64,000 nucleotides of DNA from Syngnathus acus (GCF_901709675.1 NC_051099.1:3968001-4032000), one strand, 5' to 3'; positions 18,301-30,382 are shown, counted from the first letter of the stretch. Translations and numbers: made by a program. Notes: generated by a model not told the origin, from the sequence alone.

Positions 18301-18841
18301 CTGGCATTGCACTTTAAACGTCTTAAGTCACAAAATCAGGATCAATATCACTGCCACACACACACACACTATGTAGGTTGAATTACGCCAAATTAAAAAT
18401 AGTAACTTGAGACAAAATGAGCCCACGTACAAGAATGCAAGGATGTTATCGTTAGTTGCGGTTTTCTTCATCTTTACGTCAAAACAAACAGCTGACACCG
18501 GGTATCTGCGCGTGCGCGTCAGACGATCCCCCGGTCGCCGGTTACTACGGCAACACTGCCTCCCCGCCCGGGGCGCAGCATCCACTCGGCGGTGGTGACG
18601 AGTTCACTTCCTCTTGTCGGCTTTTCAAAATTAAACCAACTTTTTAAGCACAGGAAAAGGATGTGAGCCGTGTTCACATCTGATTGTTGTATATGTGTGC
18701 GTATCAGTATGAGTTTAATTTTGTTGTATTTAGTGCTATGGAATCTTTTGGAATGAAAACCTTCAAGAAAGACCCCAGAAGTTTGTCAAGCAATGATTTC
18801 ATTTTCAAAGTCGGCACCGATGACAGAAAGGCAGGTTGGAA

Positions 18842-18945
<104 letters not shown>

Positions 18946-19030
18946 CACGCTCAGCTTGCTCATGGCGGCGCTCATGTTAGCCAATCGCAAGTCCTCTCGC
19001 AAGGGGTCCGGCGGCCGGACGCAAATGACA

Positions 19031-20090
19031 TCATAGGGCTGTCTCACCCTCGGCTGCGCCCATGTCCACGCGTCCCCGCAGGCCGCCGCCCTCATCCACA
19101 TCCTCCCAGTCGTCCGCCTCTCCCCCTCGCAGCAGGAGGCGGTACCGGAGGGGCACCAGAAAGAGGGCGGGGTCCGGCATGGGGTGCGGCTTCTGCGGAG
19201 ACGTTACTCTCTCCTGGGGGACGCACGCCCGCACCCGCTCCGCCCTTACGCTGGCTCTGGTGAGCAGCGGTGATGGGAGCTCAGCATCCTCTTCTTCATC
19301 ATGATCTTGGTCTTGGGGGGCTAACGGTTCCCCCTGCTGGGGGGCGCCACGTTGCTGGCGCAGCTTTGCGCGGGCGGCGTTGAGCTGTCGAAACAGGGCG
19401 GCCGCGGCACCCTTCTGCAGCTGGAGCTCGCGGTTGAGCAGGCTGATCTTGTGGCTGCGCCGCTTCAGCTCATCCAGAAAGTGACGCTCGTCCCGGCGCA
19501 GGCAGCGCCCCAACTCTGATGCCCGTGCCCCCCCCAGGCGCAGCTCCCCGCGAGCTGTCGCCGCACTGCCGTGCTGCTCCTCTAGAAGACGCTGCGCTGC
19601 CTTGCAGCGTGACGCCAGGTCAGCTTCAATCAGAAGATGATCATATAAAAAAACCACACACAAAATTCAATCTTTCGTGTGGCAATCACGTGACGAAAGA
19701 AATACCGACAACATCCTAGCTCACCTGCTGTGGTCCTGTGTGGGAACCTGGAGTCCAGCTCACAGCTCAGCTCTACACACATACAGGTCATCAACAAATG
19801 GAAACACAACAGCTTCAAATCAGCGGCATGTGAAAGCAACAAAGTGAACTAATATGATTTCGTGGTGTTTAACGCTCATAAGACCAACCAGAGGACGGAA
19901 AAATCAAAACATCAGCATCCTCTTTGGGATGTCCTGTGTGTGCGTGTGTGCACCCACCTTGGCATCTCCTCTTGAGGTTGCTGATCTCCACGTGCAGGCC
20001 GGCCAGCAGCGTCAAATGCTCTTGCTCGAGGAAGACGATGGCTCTGTGCACGCTGGCTACGTGATGCTCCAGCTCACTGCTGGCCTCCAT
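19031..20090 (-). CDS. ccdc92b: CCDC92-family coiled-coil protein (CCDC92B-like)
   Basis: The first coding exon (20090 to about 19957) starts MEASSELEHHVASVHRAIVF and continues LTLLAGLHVEISNLKRRCQ, aligning with the CCDC92 N-terminal coiled coil. A small exon (about 19735-19774) gives ELSCELDSRFPHRTTAG. The last exon (about 19622 to 19031) gives LKRRSHKISLLNRELQLQKG and the family C-terminal motif MPDPALFLVPLR before an acidic end. CCDC92-family proteins are poorly characterised coiled-coil proteins; I infer no function. Position beside pafah1b1 fits CCDC92B on human 17p13.3, which is why I prefer 92B over 92. The start is chosen because it begins the family alignment. Exon ends are approximate. 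Confidence 0.8.
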
Positions 20091-21112
20091 GGCGGGACAC
20101 GACTTGACCTGCAGATGTGCACGCGCACAGAGCACGTCAGAAAACACAACAGGCAGACAGAATTCGAAACTGCTGCTGCTGCTGGTTCTGCGACTGCAGC
20201 GCGCGCGCCCTCGCGTCTGCCCTGCAAACGTCGCTCGTGCGCGTGCGTACGTGCGTGTGTTGTGTGGTCCTACCGTTACGTGGATTCCGTTCCGCTCCTC
20301 AGCCGTCCGCCACACAAAAGATCCACGCCGGACGGGTTGAGGGACGCCGCGTGCTCGCGCTTCGAGCCGTCGCTGCAGACGACCACGCGCCAGCGGCCTG
20401 CGGACGTCGCGGAAGAGGGAGGGGGGGGGGGGGGACGACCTCTTCCTCGTCTTCACTTCCACGTAGACGCGCCTCCGCGACAACGCCGCGTGCACGACAA
20501 AGCTATGCGTGTGTTCGTGGGCGCGACTAGTGCCACCTAACGGCAGGAAGAGAGGATGATGGCAATAGAAGGAAGGGATGGAGTGGGTTTTTTTGGGGGG
20601 GGGGGGGGCGTTTTGAAGCCTCCTATGGATGATGATGGCAAGTGTGTGACGTCATAAATGCCGTCACTACAAATTATTAATGCCAAAGCACAAGTTGGTA
20701 ATTTAGGTCATTTAATGTTCATCACACCAAGTTTGTGTGTTGGTGTGTGGGTGTTAAAAATAGATTGCGCGTGGGGCCCATGAAAAGTTCCACAGGTGGT
20801 CTGCTGCTGCTCTTTTTTGTGGGTCACTTAAAGTCGATCGTTGATATCGAACACATGCAAGAAATGGTTGCTGTGATTTGAAGGCTTCGGGCGCGTAACA
20901 GGTGAATGAAGGTGCAAGGACTTTGAGAGTGTTTATGCGCCTTTGGCAGCTGTTTGAAAAGGAGAGGACAGAATTTGTGTGCTAATTTTAACTTGAACAA
21001 CTTGACTCCTAGTCGAGATGCTTAAAGGAAACGCCAGGCACTTTCCGCTCCACTGTGCGCTTTGTAGTAGGCAGCCGGTACCGGTCGGGGATTGCGAGGT
21101 CTACCAGAACCA
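20091..21112. other. Head-to-head intergenic region ccdc92b / fbxo40
   Basis: The 20100-20530 part is CpG-rich and likely carries the ccdc92b 5' UTR and promoter, with a G run near 20421. A second G run lies near 20597 and a TGACGTCA near 20647. From about 20990 the sequence enters the fbxo40 first exon. Confidence 0.45.
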
Positions 21113-23635
21113 ATGGTAAGTGTACGGAGACACCACGGTGAGGTCGCCGCCATATTGGATGAGGCAAAGAAGCATGATGCTTAAAAATGAAATTTTGACA
21201 AGCGTGACCCATCTCGTCGGCTTAAGAATTCGTGATTCTGCTTTGCATATTCAGAGTTCGCCCATTTCACGCGTTATTATATATATGCTTATGAATATAT
21301 TTAGACATATGATTGATACAACTTTCGTGTGTGTGTCAGCACAAACACTGCGAGTCCTGCTACAGCCGGCGCTGCAGGGCGCGGGTGGAGGCGGGCGTGT
21401 GCTGCGCCCTAGTGGCGTGCCGCCTGCACTGCGGGGCACTCTTCCATTCGTGCAAGGAGGAGGGGCACCTGTTACTGTGCCCCTGCGCCCACGTGCCATG
21501 CCTCAACGCCGCCTATGGCTGCCCTGTCCGGCTGCCCCGTGCCCAGCTGGCCACCCACCTGCAGGCGTGCCCTGCCAGCGTGGTGGTCTGTTGCATGGAG
21601 TGGAACCGTTGGCCCGCCATCGACGCACACTGGTACCCGAATCCTGACCTTCACCGCAACCTGATGGGGAAATGCCAGGAGGGGGCGTGTCAGGACCAGG
21701 ACCTGGACTTGGCCCTGGCGCTTAAGGACCAGAAGCGCTTGTTCTGCTCACTGAAGATGAAGAAACTTTTCCCAGAACTGACCCGGTGTACTGAAGAAGA
21801 GGATCAAGAGGAGGAGAGGATGATGAAAGAGGAAAAGAGGAAGAAGCAGGAGAAGAAGGCCACCTTGGAGAAGGAGGCTGCATCAAAGATCTGGGAGTCT
21901 TTCAGTCCTTTTCAAGTCAGCGTTATTCCTGAGGATGAAAATGAAGATAAAGAAGAGACAGAAGAGGAAGTGGAGGAACTGAGTGAGCAGGAGTGGGAGG
22001 CCCTGGCCTGGGAGCCTCAGGGGGTGAGTGAAGATCGACTGCGGGACTTTAATGCCTGGGAGAGCATGTTTAGCATGGCCATGGGCGGCTGCAGGGAGGC
22101 GGGCAGGGGCCAGCAAGAGGTCCCGGGCGTTGCAGAGAAGTCTGGTGGTGCCGCAGAGGGAGCCCACGCCTGTAGGGTCTCCCCCTTGTCGCACCCGCCC
22201 CCCCGAGAAAAAGGACCTCCTGTACAATCACGTAGAGCCCATGAAGATTGTGGCCGTAAGAACCTTCAAGGTTCCCAGCAGTTTCTCGGCCAAGCAGGGT
22301 CGCATCCGCAACCCGGGATTCTATAGGAGGGATCACAAGGCTGTGGACACCTCAGACCTGCAGGGGGCGTCAGAGAACATGCCCGTCTGGGATGAGGTTC
22401 AGGTCAGACGCTTGATTAATGCCGCCAATGAAGCTGATCATGAAGATAATGACGTGTCTGTCCTCAGGCGTCGCTACTGTGCTCTTTGGAGAAGGAGCAG
22501 CGAGGTCACCTGATTGCTGAGACGCTTTGCACCGACGGCCTACTCCAGGACGAGGGCACGCAGACTTTCCAGTTCCTGTCGGCGCCCTTCGCCAGCGTCG
22601 CCTCCCTGGCGGACCTGACGGCCGGCCGGCAGGGCGAGCTCCACCTGCAACTGCAGCTGGAGAACGTCAGCAGCCGCCATCACAAAGCCAGCTCCGCCTT
22701 CACCGCCGTGTGCGGGCACGCCGTCCGCAGGCGTGAATACGCCGCGCATTACAAGTTTGTCTCATCAACTCGTGCATGGATTGATTTCTTGATGACCATC
22801 ACCTGACTGATCAGTTGATGCAGGAACGTGCACAGCGACATCCAGATGAACGTCAACGGATGGTTCCAGCACCGGTGTCCACTGGCGTACTTGGGCTGCA
22901 CCTTCAGCCAAACCAGGTTCACGCCATCCACACACCAGGCCAGCGTCGTCTTCACGTGAGAGCAACACAGATGAGTTCTTACAATATCTGCTTGACAAGT
23001 CCGGGCTCTGGGATGAGTGTGGGATCCACCGAATCTGATGTTTTCCTTCAGGGAGGACCTGGGCTGCTTCCAGCTACGTCCTGTCAGCCTAAGCGCTGAA
23101 AGTCACGTGACTTCCTGTGATGCTCTGAGCTCCCTACCCTTTGAGCTCCTGTGTCACGTGGCGACTTTCCTGGACAGTCTGTCGCTGTCCCAACTGGCTC
23201 TGGTGTCTCGTCTCATGAGGGAAGTTTGCTCCACACTGCTGCCCACACGAGGGATGGTCTCGCTACGCTGGGAGGGGACTGCCCACCCTGAAGTGGGGGT
23301 TCGATGGAGTGCGGAGCGCAAGGTCTTCAAAAATAAAACCGGATCAATCAAAGATGCATCCAGAAGTTGCTTCATTCTTCTTGGAATTGCCAGGATGACT
23401 CGGCCTCAAAGAAATTCACATAAATTGTTTCTGTCTGCAGGTGTGGCACTTCAGCAGCACCTTCTCCGCTGTGGACACGTGGAAATTCCGAGACATTCCG
23501 TCCATGTCGGAGCACCTGAGTTGTTGTCCTTACTTCGAGCGCGAGAGGAGAAGCGAGCGCTTTCTGCTGCCACTGCTGCTGGACGACAAGTGCAGACATC
23601 GGAGGAATGCACTCAAAGCAAGAGCACTAATTTAG
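21113..23635 (+). CDS. fbxo40: F-box only protein 40-like, with an apparent frame break
   Basis: FBXO40 is a muscle F-box protein of an SCF ubiquitin ligase (IRS1 is the known mammalian target). The ATG at 21113-21115 is the last codon of exon 1, directly before GTAAG; exon 2 starts at 21340 with HKHCESCYSRRC. The N-terminus is a TRAF-type zinc finger (CPCAHVPCLNAAYGCP, CPASVVVCCMEWNRWP), then a charged middle, then RTFKVPSSFSAKQGRI and HKAVDTSDL, which point to FBXO40 rather than FBXO30. Later exons give NGWFQHRCPLAYLGCTFSQ, the F-box (SLPFELLCHVATFLDSLSLS) and the C-terminal DTWKFRDIPSMSEHL. Up to about 22070 the frame is that of 21340; from about 22190 the homology is in the next frame, so the exon contains a break. 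It may be an assembly error, a very small intron or a true lesion. Stop at 23633-23635. Confidence 0.8.
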
Positions 23636-24034
23636 AGGGTTAGCATTAGCCCACATTAGCATTAAGTAAGGGTTAGCGGTTGTTTGAAAACAACAAGGTG
23701 TTCATTTGCTTTCTTTAGTTTTGTTTTCTAGTAAACTTGAGTGACCTTACGCAGGCCGAAGTCTCATTTTTGACAGATTTGACGGGTCAAAGCAAGCAAA
23801 CAAAATCACTCCGGACCATGTCTCCAAACGCTCCAAAGTGAGCTCACATGTATCGCAAGACGTCACATTAGAACTATTTTAATTTTGTTTCTAGAATAAG
23901 AACAAAAACAGCCAAAGTCTTGTTAAGAAATGCTCCTGGTTGGGATTGGTTTCCAAACCGACCGAGGACGTTTTGTTGTTGTTGACTTGGGTGTGTGGTG
24001 TCGATATTGAGAATTCCTTGAGCTTGTCTGACCT
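23636..24034. other. Convergent 3' ends of fbxo40 and liat1
   Basis: AT-rich, no ORF with support. It contains the two facing 3' UTRs. Confidence 0.5.
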
Positions 24035-24801
24035 TCAGAGCGAGTCGAGGCTCAAAAGACGCCGAGGGGTTCGGGTGAGGGGGTCGGCCAGCTCAGCGTC
24101 TCGCTGGGCGACATAGCGATGCCTCCTGCTGGCCCGATACACCTCCAGCCTCTCTTCCTCCGCCTGGGGATCCTGTAGGACCCCTTCCCACCTCAGACAC
24201 TCCCTCCCTTGCATTTCCAGCGGCGTAGGTGTCGGTGTTGCTGGCGGAGTCGGCTCTTGAGCCTCAGCCGGGGTCGGCGCTCGAGCCCCGGCCGGCGTCG
24301 GCGCTCGAGCCCCGGCCGGCGTCGGCTCCCGAGCCTCGGTCGGGGTCGGTTCCCGGGCCTCGGCCGGGGTCGGTTCCCGGGCCTCGGCCGGGGTCGGTTC
24401 CCGGGTCTCGGCCGGGGTCAGCTCCCGAGCCTCGGCCGAGGTTGGCTCTTTGGTGTTGCTGTCTGAGGCGAGGTGGGGCTCGGGCTCTCTCAGGCGGTCT
24501 TTGCACTTTTTGCCCGGCGCTCGTCGTTTAGACGTTGGACCTCTAGGTACCGGGGTCACCTGCACCAACTCGGGGAGCTTGAGTACCGGGTTGGGCTCAA
24601 CTAGGGTAAATGAGGGATGACAAGCGTTAATGAGTTGGGACTATGCTCGAATTTGAGATAGATGGGGGAAGAAGTATAGCATTTGAAGTTACCTGGCTGC
24701 TGCAGAGGTGTGTTTGAAGCGCAAAGTTTCTTTTTTTTCTTCCTTTTCTTCCTCCTCCTCTTCTTTTTGTCGTCCGTCTTGTGGTTGTCTTCCTCCGACA
24801 T
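24035..24801 (-). CDS. liat1: LIAT1-like protein with octapeptide repeats
   Basis: Two exons: 24801-24694 and about 24600-24035. Exon 1 encodes MSEEDNHKTDD and then a Lys/Arg block (KKKRRRKKRKKKKK). Exon 2 starts VEPNPVLKLPELVQVTPVPR, runs through about eight EPTPAEAR-type octapeptides and ends with CLRWEGVLQDPQAEEERLEV, YRASRRHRYVAQRD and DPLTRTPRRLLSLDSL. A Lys-rich N-terminus followed by an LRWEG/EEERL-type domain recalls LIAT1 (C17orf97), a ligand of the arginyltransferase ATE1 located on human 17p13.3, which fits the neighbours. Mammalian LIAT1 also carries repeats, but of ten residues. The name is a resemblance plus synteny call; I could not align it formally. Confidence 0.65.
24257..24448 (-). 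repeat. 24-bp coding minisatellite in liat1
   Basis: About eight tandem 24-base units encode EPTSAEAR, ELTPAETR, EPTPAEAR (twice), EPTPTEAR, EPTPAGAR, APTPAGAR and APTPAEAQ, followed by a decayed EPTPPAT. Units differ by a few substitutions, showing repeat expansion with point divergence. Confidence 0.9.
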
Positions 24802-26055
24802 GCTAAGAGGCTAGCTTGGCGACTCGTTTGCGCTGTTTGGTCTTGATAAAAGCGACTTTATTATGGTTAACTTTTGTGTTCTCAATCTACAAAATGTGCA
24901 GGACACAGAAGCTAGCGCCACGTGACGTTGCCATGGCAACAGCATGTAACCTGCTTACCATTTAATGCAAAAGGAAGTACAACTACACATACCAAAATAA
25001 AAGCGTCTTCAAAGCCTCATCGTGACGTCATTTCAACGCGAAACCTTGATATGGAGGCACACGATTGGAATCAGCAGTGTGACTTTGCAATTTAAAGTTT
25101 AGGATTTACATGGAAGCCATTTACATTATATTCGAATTTTTGGGGCGTGTTGAATGTGACCCGACAGAGATCAGTATCACCACTTGGCGGCGCTGCCAAC
25201 CTGTTTTTTTTAGTTTTCTTTACCGCCAGTGTAATGAAACGTGAATCTGAAATATTTCTTTACAGAGTAATAAATGCAACGTATTGATGTATGTAATGTG
25301 TGAGACACAAACGAAATAAATTTGAAGAAAAAGTATGGAGCTTGTTTCCTGGTTGATGCTATTAGGAACATTATAATCAAGTCAATAATTGATGAATGCA
25401 CGCATTTATAGCCATTAAAAAAATCACTGTAATATGGGCGTGAATTCAGCACGAGCGTGACGTCACAGCCAAAACGTGGCACCAGAATGACGGAACAGCT
25501 CACGGTTTCTGTTGAACTATCTATTGAACATCTTTGCCGCTCTCCAGCGAATTCGGTGCACCCAACCGCAGCCATATGAGCAAACGGGTCTCCTCGCGCA
25601 AAATTGGAGAATTGTCTTAGTTTTTGGCAAAGCGCGTGCTCGTATATGCAGCTGGATGCGAAGAGCAGCTCAAAAGGCTTTCCAGCAGAGTTGGCGAGTT
25701 CCGCGGCGGAGGGGTCCATTAAGAGCGGTACCGGTTCGACTGAGCTCTGCACTTTTGGGCTGGACGCAACACGCACACGCATCTGAGTCAGCAGCAAGGC
25801 GCGCGCGTGCACTCATCGGCGTAAATGGAAAGCTTTTACGCGCCGCCTGTCGTGCACGCGCTCCTTAAGTGTTGTCTGTGGGTGTGGGTGGGGGGTGGTG
25901 GGGGGATGTGGACCTGGATGAGAGCATCAGAAGCTCCTGGGCGATCACACGGATGGAGAACCTCTGAGGTTTGCCTCCTTGCGAGCTGCAGGAAATTCCA
26001 CAAAAAAACACCCAGGACGACTTTTTTTCCTTTTTGTTTCTTTTGGGCCACAAAC
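24802..26055. other. Head-to-head region liat1 / trarg1
   Basis: The first part is the liat1 promoter side. The rest is the upstream region of the trarg1-like gene, GC-richer from 25600. A 200-codon minus ORF at 25210-25812 has no family resemblance and AT-rich codon content, so I do not call it. A CRE-like TGACGTCA is at 25023. Confidence 0.45.
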
Positions 26056-27191
26056 ATGGCCGTCAACACTGAGAGCAGCGCGGTGTTGGTCCAGAGGGAT
26101 CCGTCCGGCACGGGAGACTTCCACGACACTGAGAAGCTGCTGAGCGCCGCTGCGGTCGCCGCTGCCGAGCGGTCGGGCGGCGGCGGCGCGTGTGACGGGC
26201 CAGACCTGCGTGGCAGTATCCGCTCGCTGAACGCCGAGCAGAACGGCCACCGCTCGCCGCTCAAGTCCGGCTCGGTGGGCCATCTGACGGCCACGCCCAG
26301 GTCATTGTCACGCCTCAGCCTGGCGTCCGGTGGGCCGCCGGGCGCCGCGCCGCCCAGCTACTTGTGGCTGGCCGTCCTCTCCTGTCTCTGCCCCGGCGTG
26401 CCGCTCAATGTGTGCGCGCTGTGGTACGCCAGCGTGGTGAGTTCCCGCCAACACTTGCTTACCTGACGCATTTGCACCGCAACTAATGTTGTCTCTGACA
26501 AAGTAAAAAAACAAAACAAAAAAAACGGAGTCGGCAATTTGAAATCTTTCGAAACACTTGGCCTTCCCTTATTTAGCATTATTGAAGAGCAGCATCAATT
26601 TGATTCAGCAGCTTCCTTTTGGTTGCCCAATGCGCCAAACTTTGCATGTTTTATGTGAAACTTATCACAAAACGTGTCACAATCTGACGCCTAATGTGTG
26701 AAATTGTCAAACATAACGCCTAATAACCTGAAAGTGATCACGTTAGCACACAAAAACTTTTGTTTCTGGTCTGTTAGCAGAAACAGTATCATTTATTTCT
26801 AGAAAGAATTGAAATATTCATCAATGAAGTTGAGTTGACCAGTTGAGCACGTGCATTTTTGCCTGTCACTGACCTCTGACCTGCGGCCGCCCCACCGCCA
26901 GTCTCGCTCAGTGCTGAACAACGGTGACGTGGAAGCAGCGCGGAGGTACGGCCGCGTATCTTTGCTGCTCAGCCTCCTCGCCATGCTGCTGGGTGTGGCC
27001 GTCATCGTCTTCATCGTCTTCACCATCGGTACGGCCCTCGCCGCTCCGTTTTGCCCTCGTCTCCAAAAACGTGGCTTTCTAGAAAGAAAAAAAAAAACCT
27101 TGAGGGCAGGTCGTTATGGACCTTAAGATTGCTGGCGTAATAAATGCTCAAAGTGGTGTGTATGTGTGTGTGCGCAGAGCTCCAGCAGTGA
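26056..27191 (+). CDS. trarg1: TRARG1-like dispanin (CD225 family)
   Basis: TRARG1 (TUSC5) is an adipocyte/muscle protein of GLUT4 storage vesicles. Three exons: 26056-26436, 26902-27028 and 27178-27191. The start is in good context (AACATGG) and begins MAVNTESSAVLVQRD. The cytosolic part has SLNAEQNGHRSPLKSGSVGH followed by SRLSLASG, aligning with the mammalian LEQN..PFK..SEGHL..SRAS pattern. The CD225 domain follows: a membrane-associated helix with the cysteines YLWLAVLSCLCPGVPLNVCA, the loop SRSVLNNGDVEAARRYGR, then a transmembrane segment SLLLSLLAMLLGVAVIVFIV. The tail is ELQQ. An AATAAA lies near 27561. Other CD225 proteins (TMEM233, PRRT2, IFITM) are less likely because of the N-terminal match and the 17p13.3-type neighbours. 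Confidence 0.82.
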
Positions 27192-29341
27192 GCAAGAGCG
27201 GCGTCCTGAGCTCCTCACACCAGGGAGGAGGAGGAGGACGGGATGGAAAAGCACAAACGCAAGAAGAAGAAGAGATGTAATGGAAGACAAGCCATGACAT
27301 CAGTCTGGTACTGCTTGACCCTGAAGGTCAGAAACAGAGGAAGGAGGGGCTTGAGACGCACACGCAGTGTCCCCCTTGTCGAGGAGGTTGTGCTGCTGGC
27401 TTCCCACTGAACATTTTCCAGGAGCTCAAAATACTTCAGTTCCTGCGACCCCCCCCAACCCCCTTTTGAGACTTTTGAGCGCCCGCCCGTGTCTCTGGTG
27501 TTGCCGTGTACTTTGTATGTTTCTACTGTATGACTGACAGGCTCGTTTGTTTGCATGTGTCAAATAAACCGGAATGAGCATGTACCGCCAGGTCGCCCCA
27601 CTTGCACAACTTCTTGTTTACAAAGTCACCTAAGGCCTCGGGATTCCTCATGAAGACCTGGACCAAGTGGCCGGGGAAATCTGGGTTTCTCCGCTAAAGC
27701 TGCTGCCCATCCCAGAAAAAACAATTCATTACAATGGAAATATAGTTTCCTGCTAAAAATGATCCTCACAGTATGCGTCAACTAGAAAAAGCCAAATAAA
27801 ACGAGTCAAGTGGAAGTAGGAAGCTCAAAAATGTCAAATGACATCCTAAGAGAGTTCACGAAAGGAGTCACATCTAAAAAGCCAATTGTAATCAAATGAT
27901 TGAAATCATTGCTAGTTTGTTCGGGAGGCCGAGCAAAAGAAGAAAAAGCCAGCGGCACTTTCCTGACTCCACACCAAAGAAATCAATACTGTTTTCGACT
28001 CTTCCGCACCGCCTAATCCCCCCCACCACCATCATCCCTCTTGGCCCCAGTCATCTTGTTGTTTTCTTTTTTTTTTCTTGATTCCTTCCATCGGGAAGGA
28101 AGTGGCCAAATCGCCGCCGGCATATCTTTCGTTCATTGTCCTGCTTTTCAATGAAGCCAACTGGAAATGCTTTTTCAAAAAGTCACGGGTAGACAGATAA
28201 ATGTAGCTTAGCCGTGTAGTTTATCTGCTACAATTATCGGCACGGTGATGACTTGAACTTCCCGTTTGCTCGGCTGGGCCACCAAAGAGCCAGACGGCGT
28301 CCCCCGAGTGGACGAAGCTCCTCATCCATTGCCAACTTCCTGCATTAAGGCTTTTAAGCGATTAGCGCTGCTTAACTTGCAGCATCTCTTATTTACACCC
28401 CCCCCCCCTCCCCTATCGTCACCATCATCACCACCATCCTCCTCTTCTTCTGGCGCGGCGGCGTTGGGGACGTCTGCGGGGACAGGATGGGCAAGCTACG
28501 TGTAAACACTGTTGCGTCCTGCGGTTTGATTTACTGGAGGAGGCACTTAAGAGGGAAGCAGCCCCCCCAGAGAGAGAGATGGGTGGTTGCGGTGGGGGGC
28601 AGACTCCTATTACAGGCCTTTCAGCAGCCTTGGCCCTCTGCTGGTGACGCGAGGAACGACAAACCTCAGGACCCGGTGTTGCTACTTCCTCTGTTTTTCT
28701 ACGTGTAGAAAATTAGAACAGTTCTTTCATCCCTAAGCAAAGTTACAGGGTAATAATTCTCACGGGGCTCCTGTTAAAAGTGCAATATGTCATAAATGCT
28801 TTAATATGCTGTAAAACGCTTACTTTAACTAGGCTTCATTTCACACAAGTTGTTAAACCAGGCGGCCGCCATGTTGAAAGACGACGTCATCATCTACGTC
28901 ATCGCCACAGTCGTCAAGTGCCTCTAACTGTCGCAAATTGATTACACGAGCACAGAGTGACCTCTAGCGGCCACAATTGAGCAATGCGTGGAATTAAATC
29001 TCTCCTAAAAGCTCGATGAAATATTCAATACTGAAATATTCAACGACGTGTGTGAAAGAAGTGATAAGAGTGATAAGAGTGACGTGACACAGGCCTTGTG
29101 TTTGCTTGTCTATATTCTTTTTATTCAAATATGACGAAGAGAAAGGGATGACAAAATGTTAGCACCTTGCTCACATGGGTCTCACATTTTTCATCATCAA
29201 AATACAAAAGTGCTGTGCACCACAGCAAAGCACCTGAAGTCCATCCTGGGATCACGCTCGGACCGGCCGCACCCAAGGAGGCAGCAGTACCGGCGGCAAG
29301 ATGGAGGACGAGGAGGAAAAGGAAGGACGAAGATGTCGACC
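27192..29341. other. Intergenic region trarg1 to cryba1
   Basis: The trarg1 3' UTR ends near 27580. From there to about 29100 I see no coding exon; there are short homopolymers and a C9 run near 28398. Around 28862-28930 a GC-rich patch with GGCGGCCGCCATGTTG and repeated GACGTCATC resembles a dispersed phrase more than a gene. The cryba1 poly(A) signal (TTTATT on +) is near 29118. Confidence 0.5.
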
Positions 29342-30243
29342 TCAGTGCTGGATCCTTCTGATGGACTGGATCTGTGGGGTTTGAGCTTGAGAGCCAAACT
29401 CCCGGAAGGACTTGTACTCGCCTCCACGGCAATCCGACTCCACGATGTACTGCTGGCCCCGGTAGCCTGGATACTGGTAGCATACAAACCTGACAGAGAA
29501 GAAACAATGAAAATTAATAATAATGAAAATGATCAAGTTAGCGGGGAGGTAACTTCTGTGTATCTTCACCAGGTCATGGACTTACGCGCCACTCTGGATG
29601 TGCATGGATCCAACCTGGTTGTTCAACCAGCCCATGGCCTGCAGGGAGGGGTAGTCGTCAGACAGCTCAAACTGGCGACCCGTCATGTTCTCCATCTCGT
29701 AGATGGTCATGCGAGCTTCCTTGTGGTTCTGAAGAACGAGAAGAAGAAGCGGGAGATAAGCCGAGTGGCGTGAGGTCCCGGGTGTCACGTCGGGAGCTTA
29801 CGGCGCAGCAGATAGGCCTGAAGGAGAGCATCCTCTCGATGCGGTAAGAGTTGCTACCGCCGTAGGCCTCGAAGCGAGGGTAGTCGCCTTTCTCCAGGAC
29901 GAACTGCTGGCCGCAGAAGCTGGAGTGCTCGTAGCCTACCCAGCTGGACGCGCCAGGTGGAGCAAGTCAATATTCGGTTCCCTTTAGGGAAATGAGGCGT
30001 TGAGAGCATACGTACGCGCCGCACTCCACCTTGAGGGAGCGGATGTTGTCCAGCCCGCACTCCACGATGTTCTGGCAGCTGGCCGTGAACTCCGCACGCT
30101 TGCCTTGGAAGTGCTCCTGGTCGTACACCGTCATCTGCACACACAAGGAGCCTCGCTCAGGGAGTCCGCCGTGGAGGGACCGACGGCGGCGGACACCAGC
30201 TCACCTTCCAGGGGCCGCTGGGCGAGGGCTTGGGCACAGACAT
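29342..30243 (-). CDS. cryba1: Beta-crystallin A1/A3
   Basis: A structural lens protein with four Greek-key motifs. A noncoding exon 1 is followed by the coding exon with the start at 30243 ([13 protein letters not shown]), then one exon per Greek key as in the family: [20 protein letters not shown] with [39 protein letters not shown] with [36 protein letters not shown] with [19 protein letters not shown]; and [20 protein letters not shown], ending [10 protein letters not shown]. The stop complement is 29342-29344. The N-terminal arm is short, like the A1 form. It is divergent from vtn and its promoter has a clear TATA box. Confidence 0.95.
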
Positions 30244-30382
30244 CTTCTTCCTGTGTGCAAACATAGTTCAAGTCACCAGTACTAAGGAAGCTCCTAAAGT
30301 CCAAAACCTTACCTAGCAAAGCGTTGATCTGAGTGTCACAGGGTTCCGTTGAGGTGGTTGTCGAGGTGCCGCTCGCGGGGTG

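Noticed and set aside
25210-25812. 200-codon minus-strand ORF
   Set aside because: No family resemblance, spans AT-rich and GC-rich halves without codon consistency, and lies in the trarg1 upstream region.
28862-28930. Short ORF MLKDDVIIYVIATVVKCL after GCCGCCATG
   Set aside because: Good Kozak-like context, but 18 codons, no neighbouring exons, and the wording recurs as a typical dispersed intergenic phrase.
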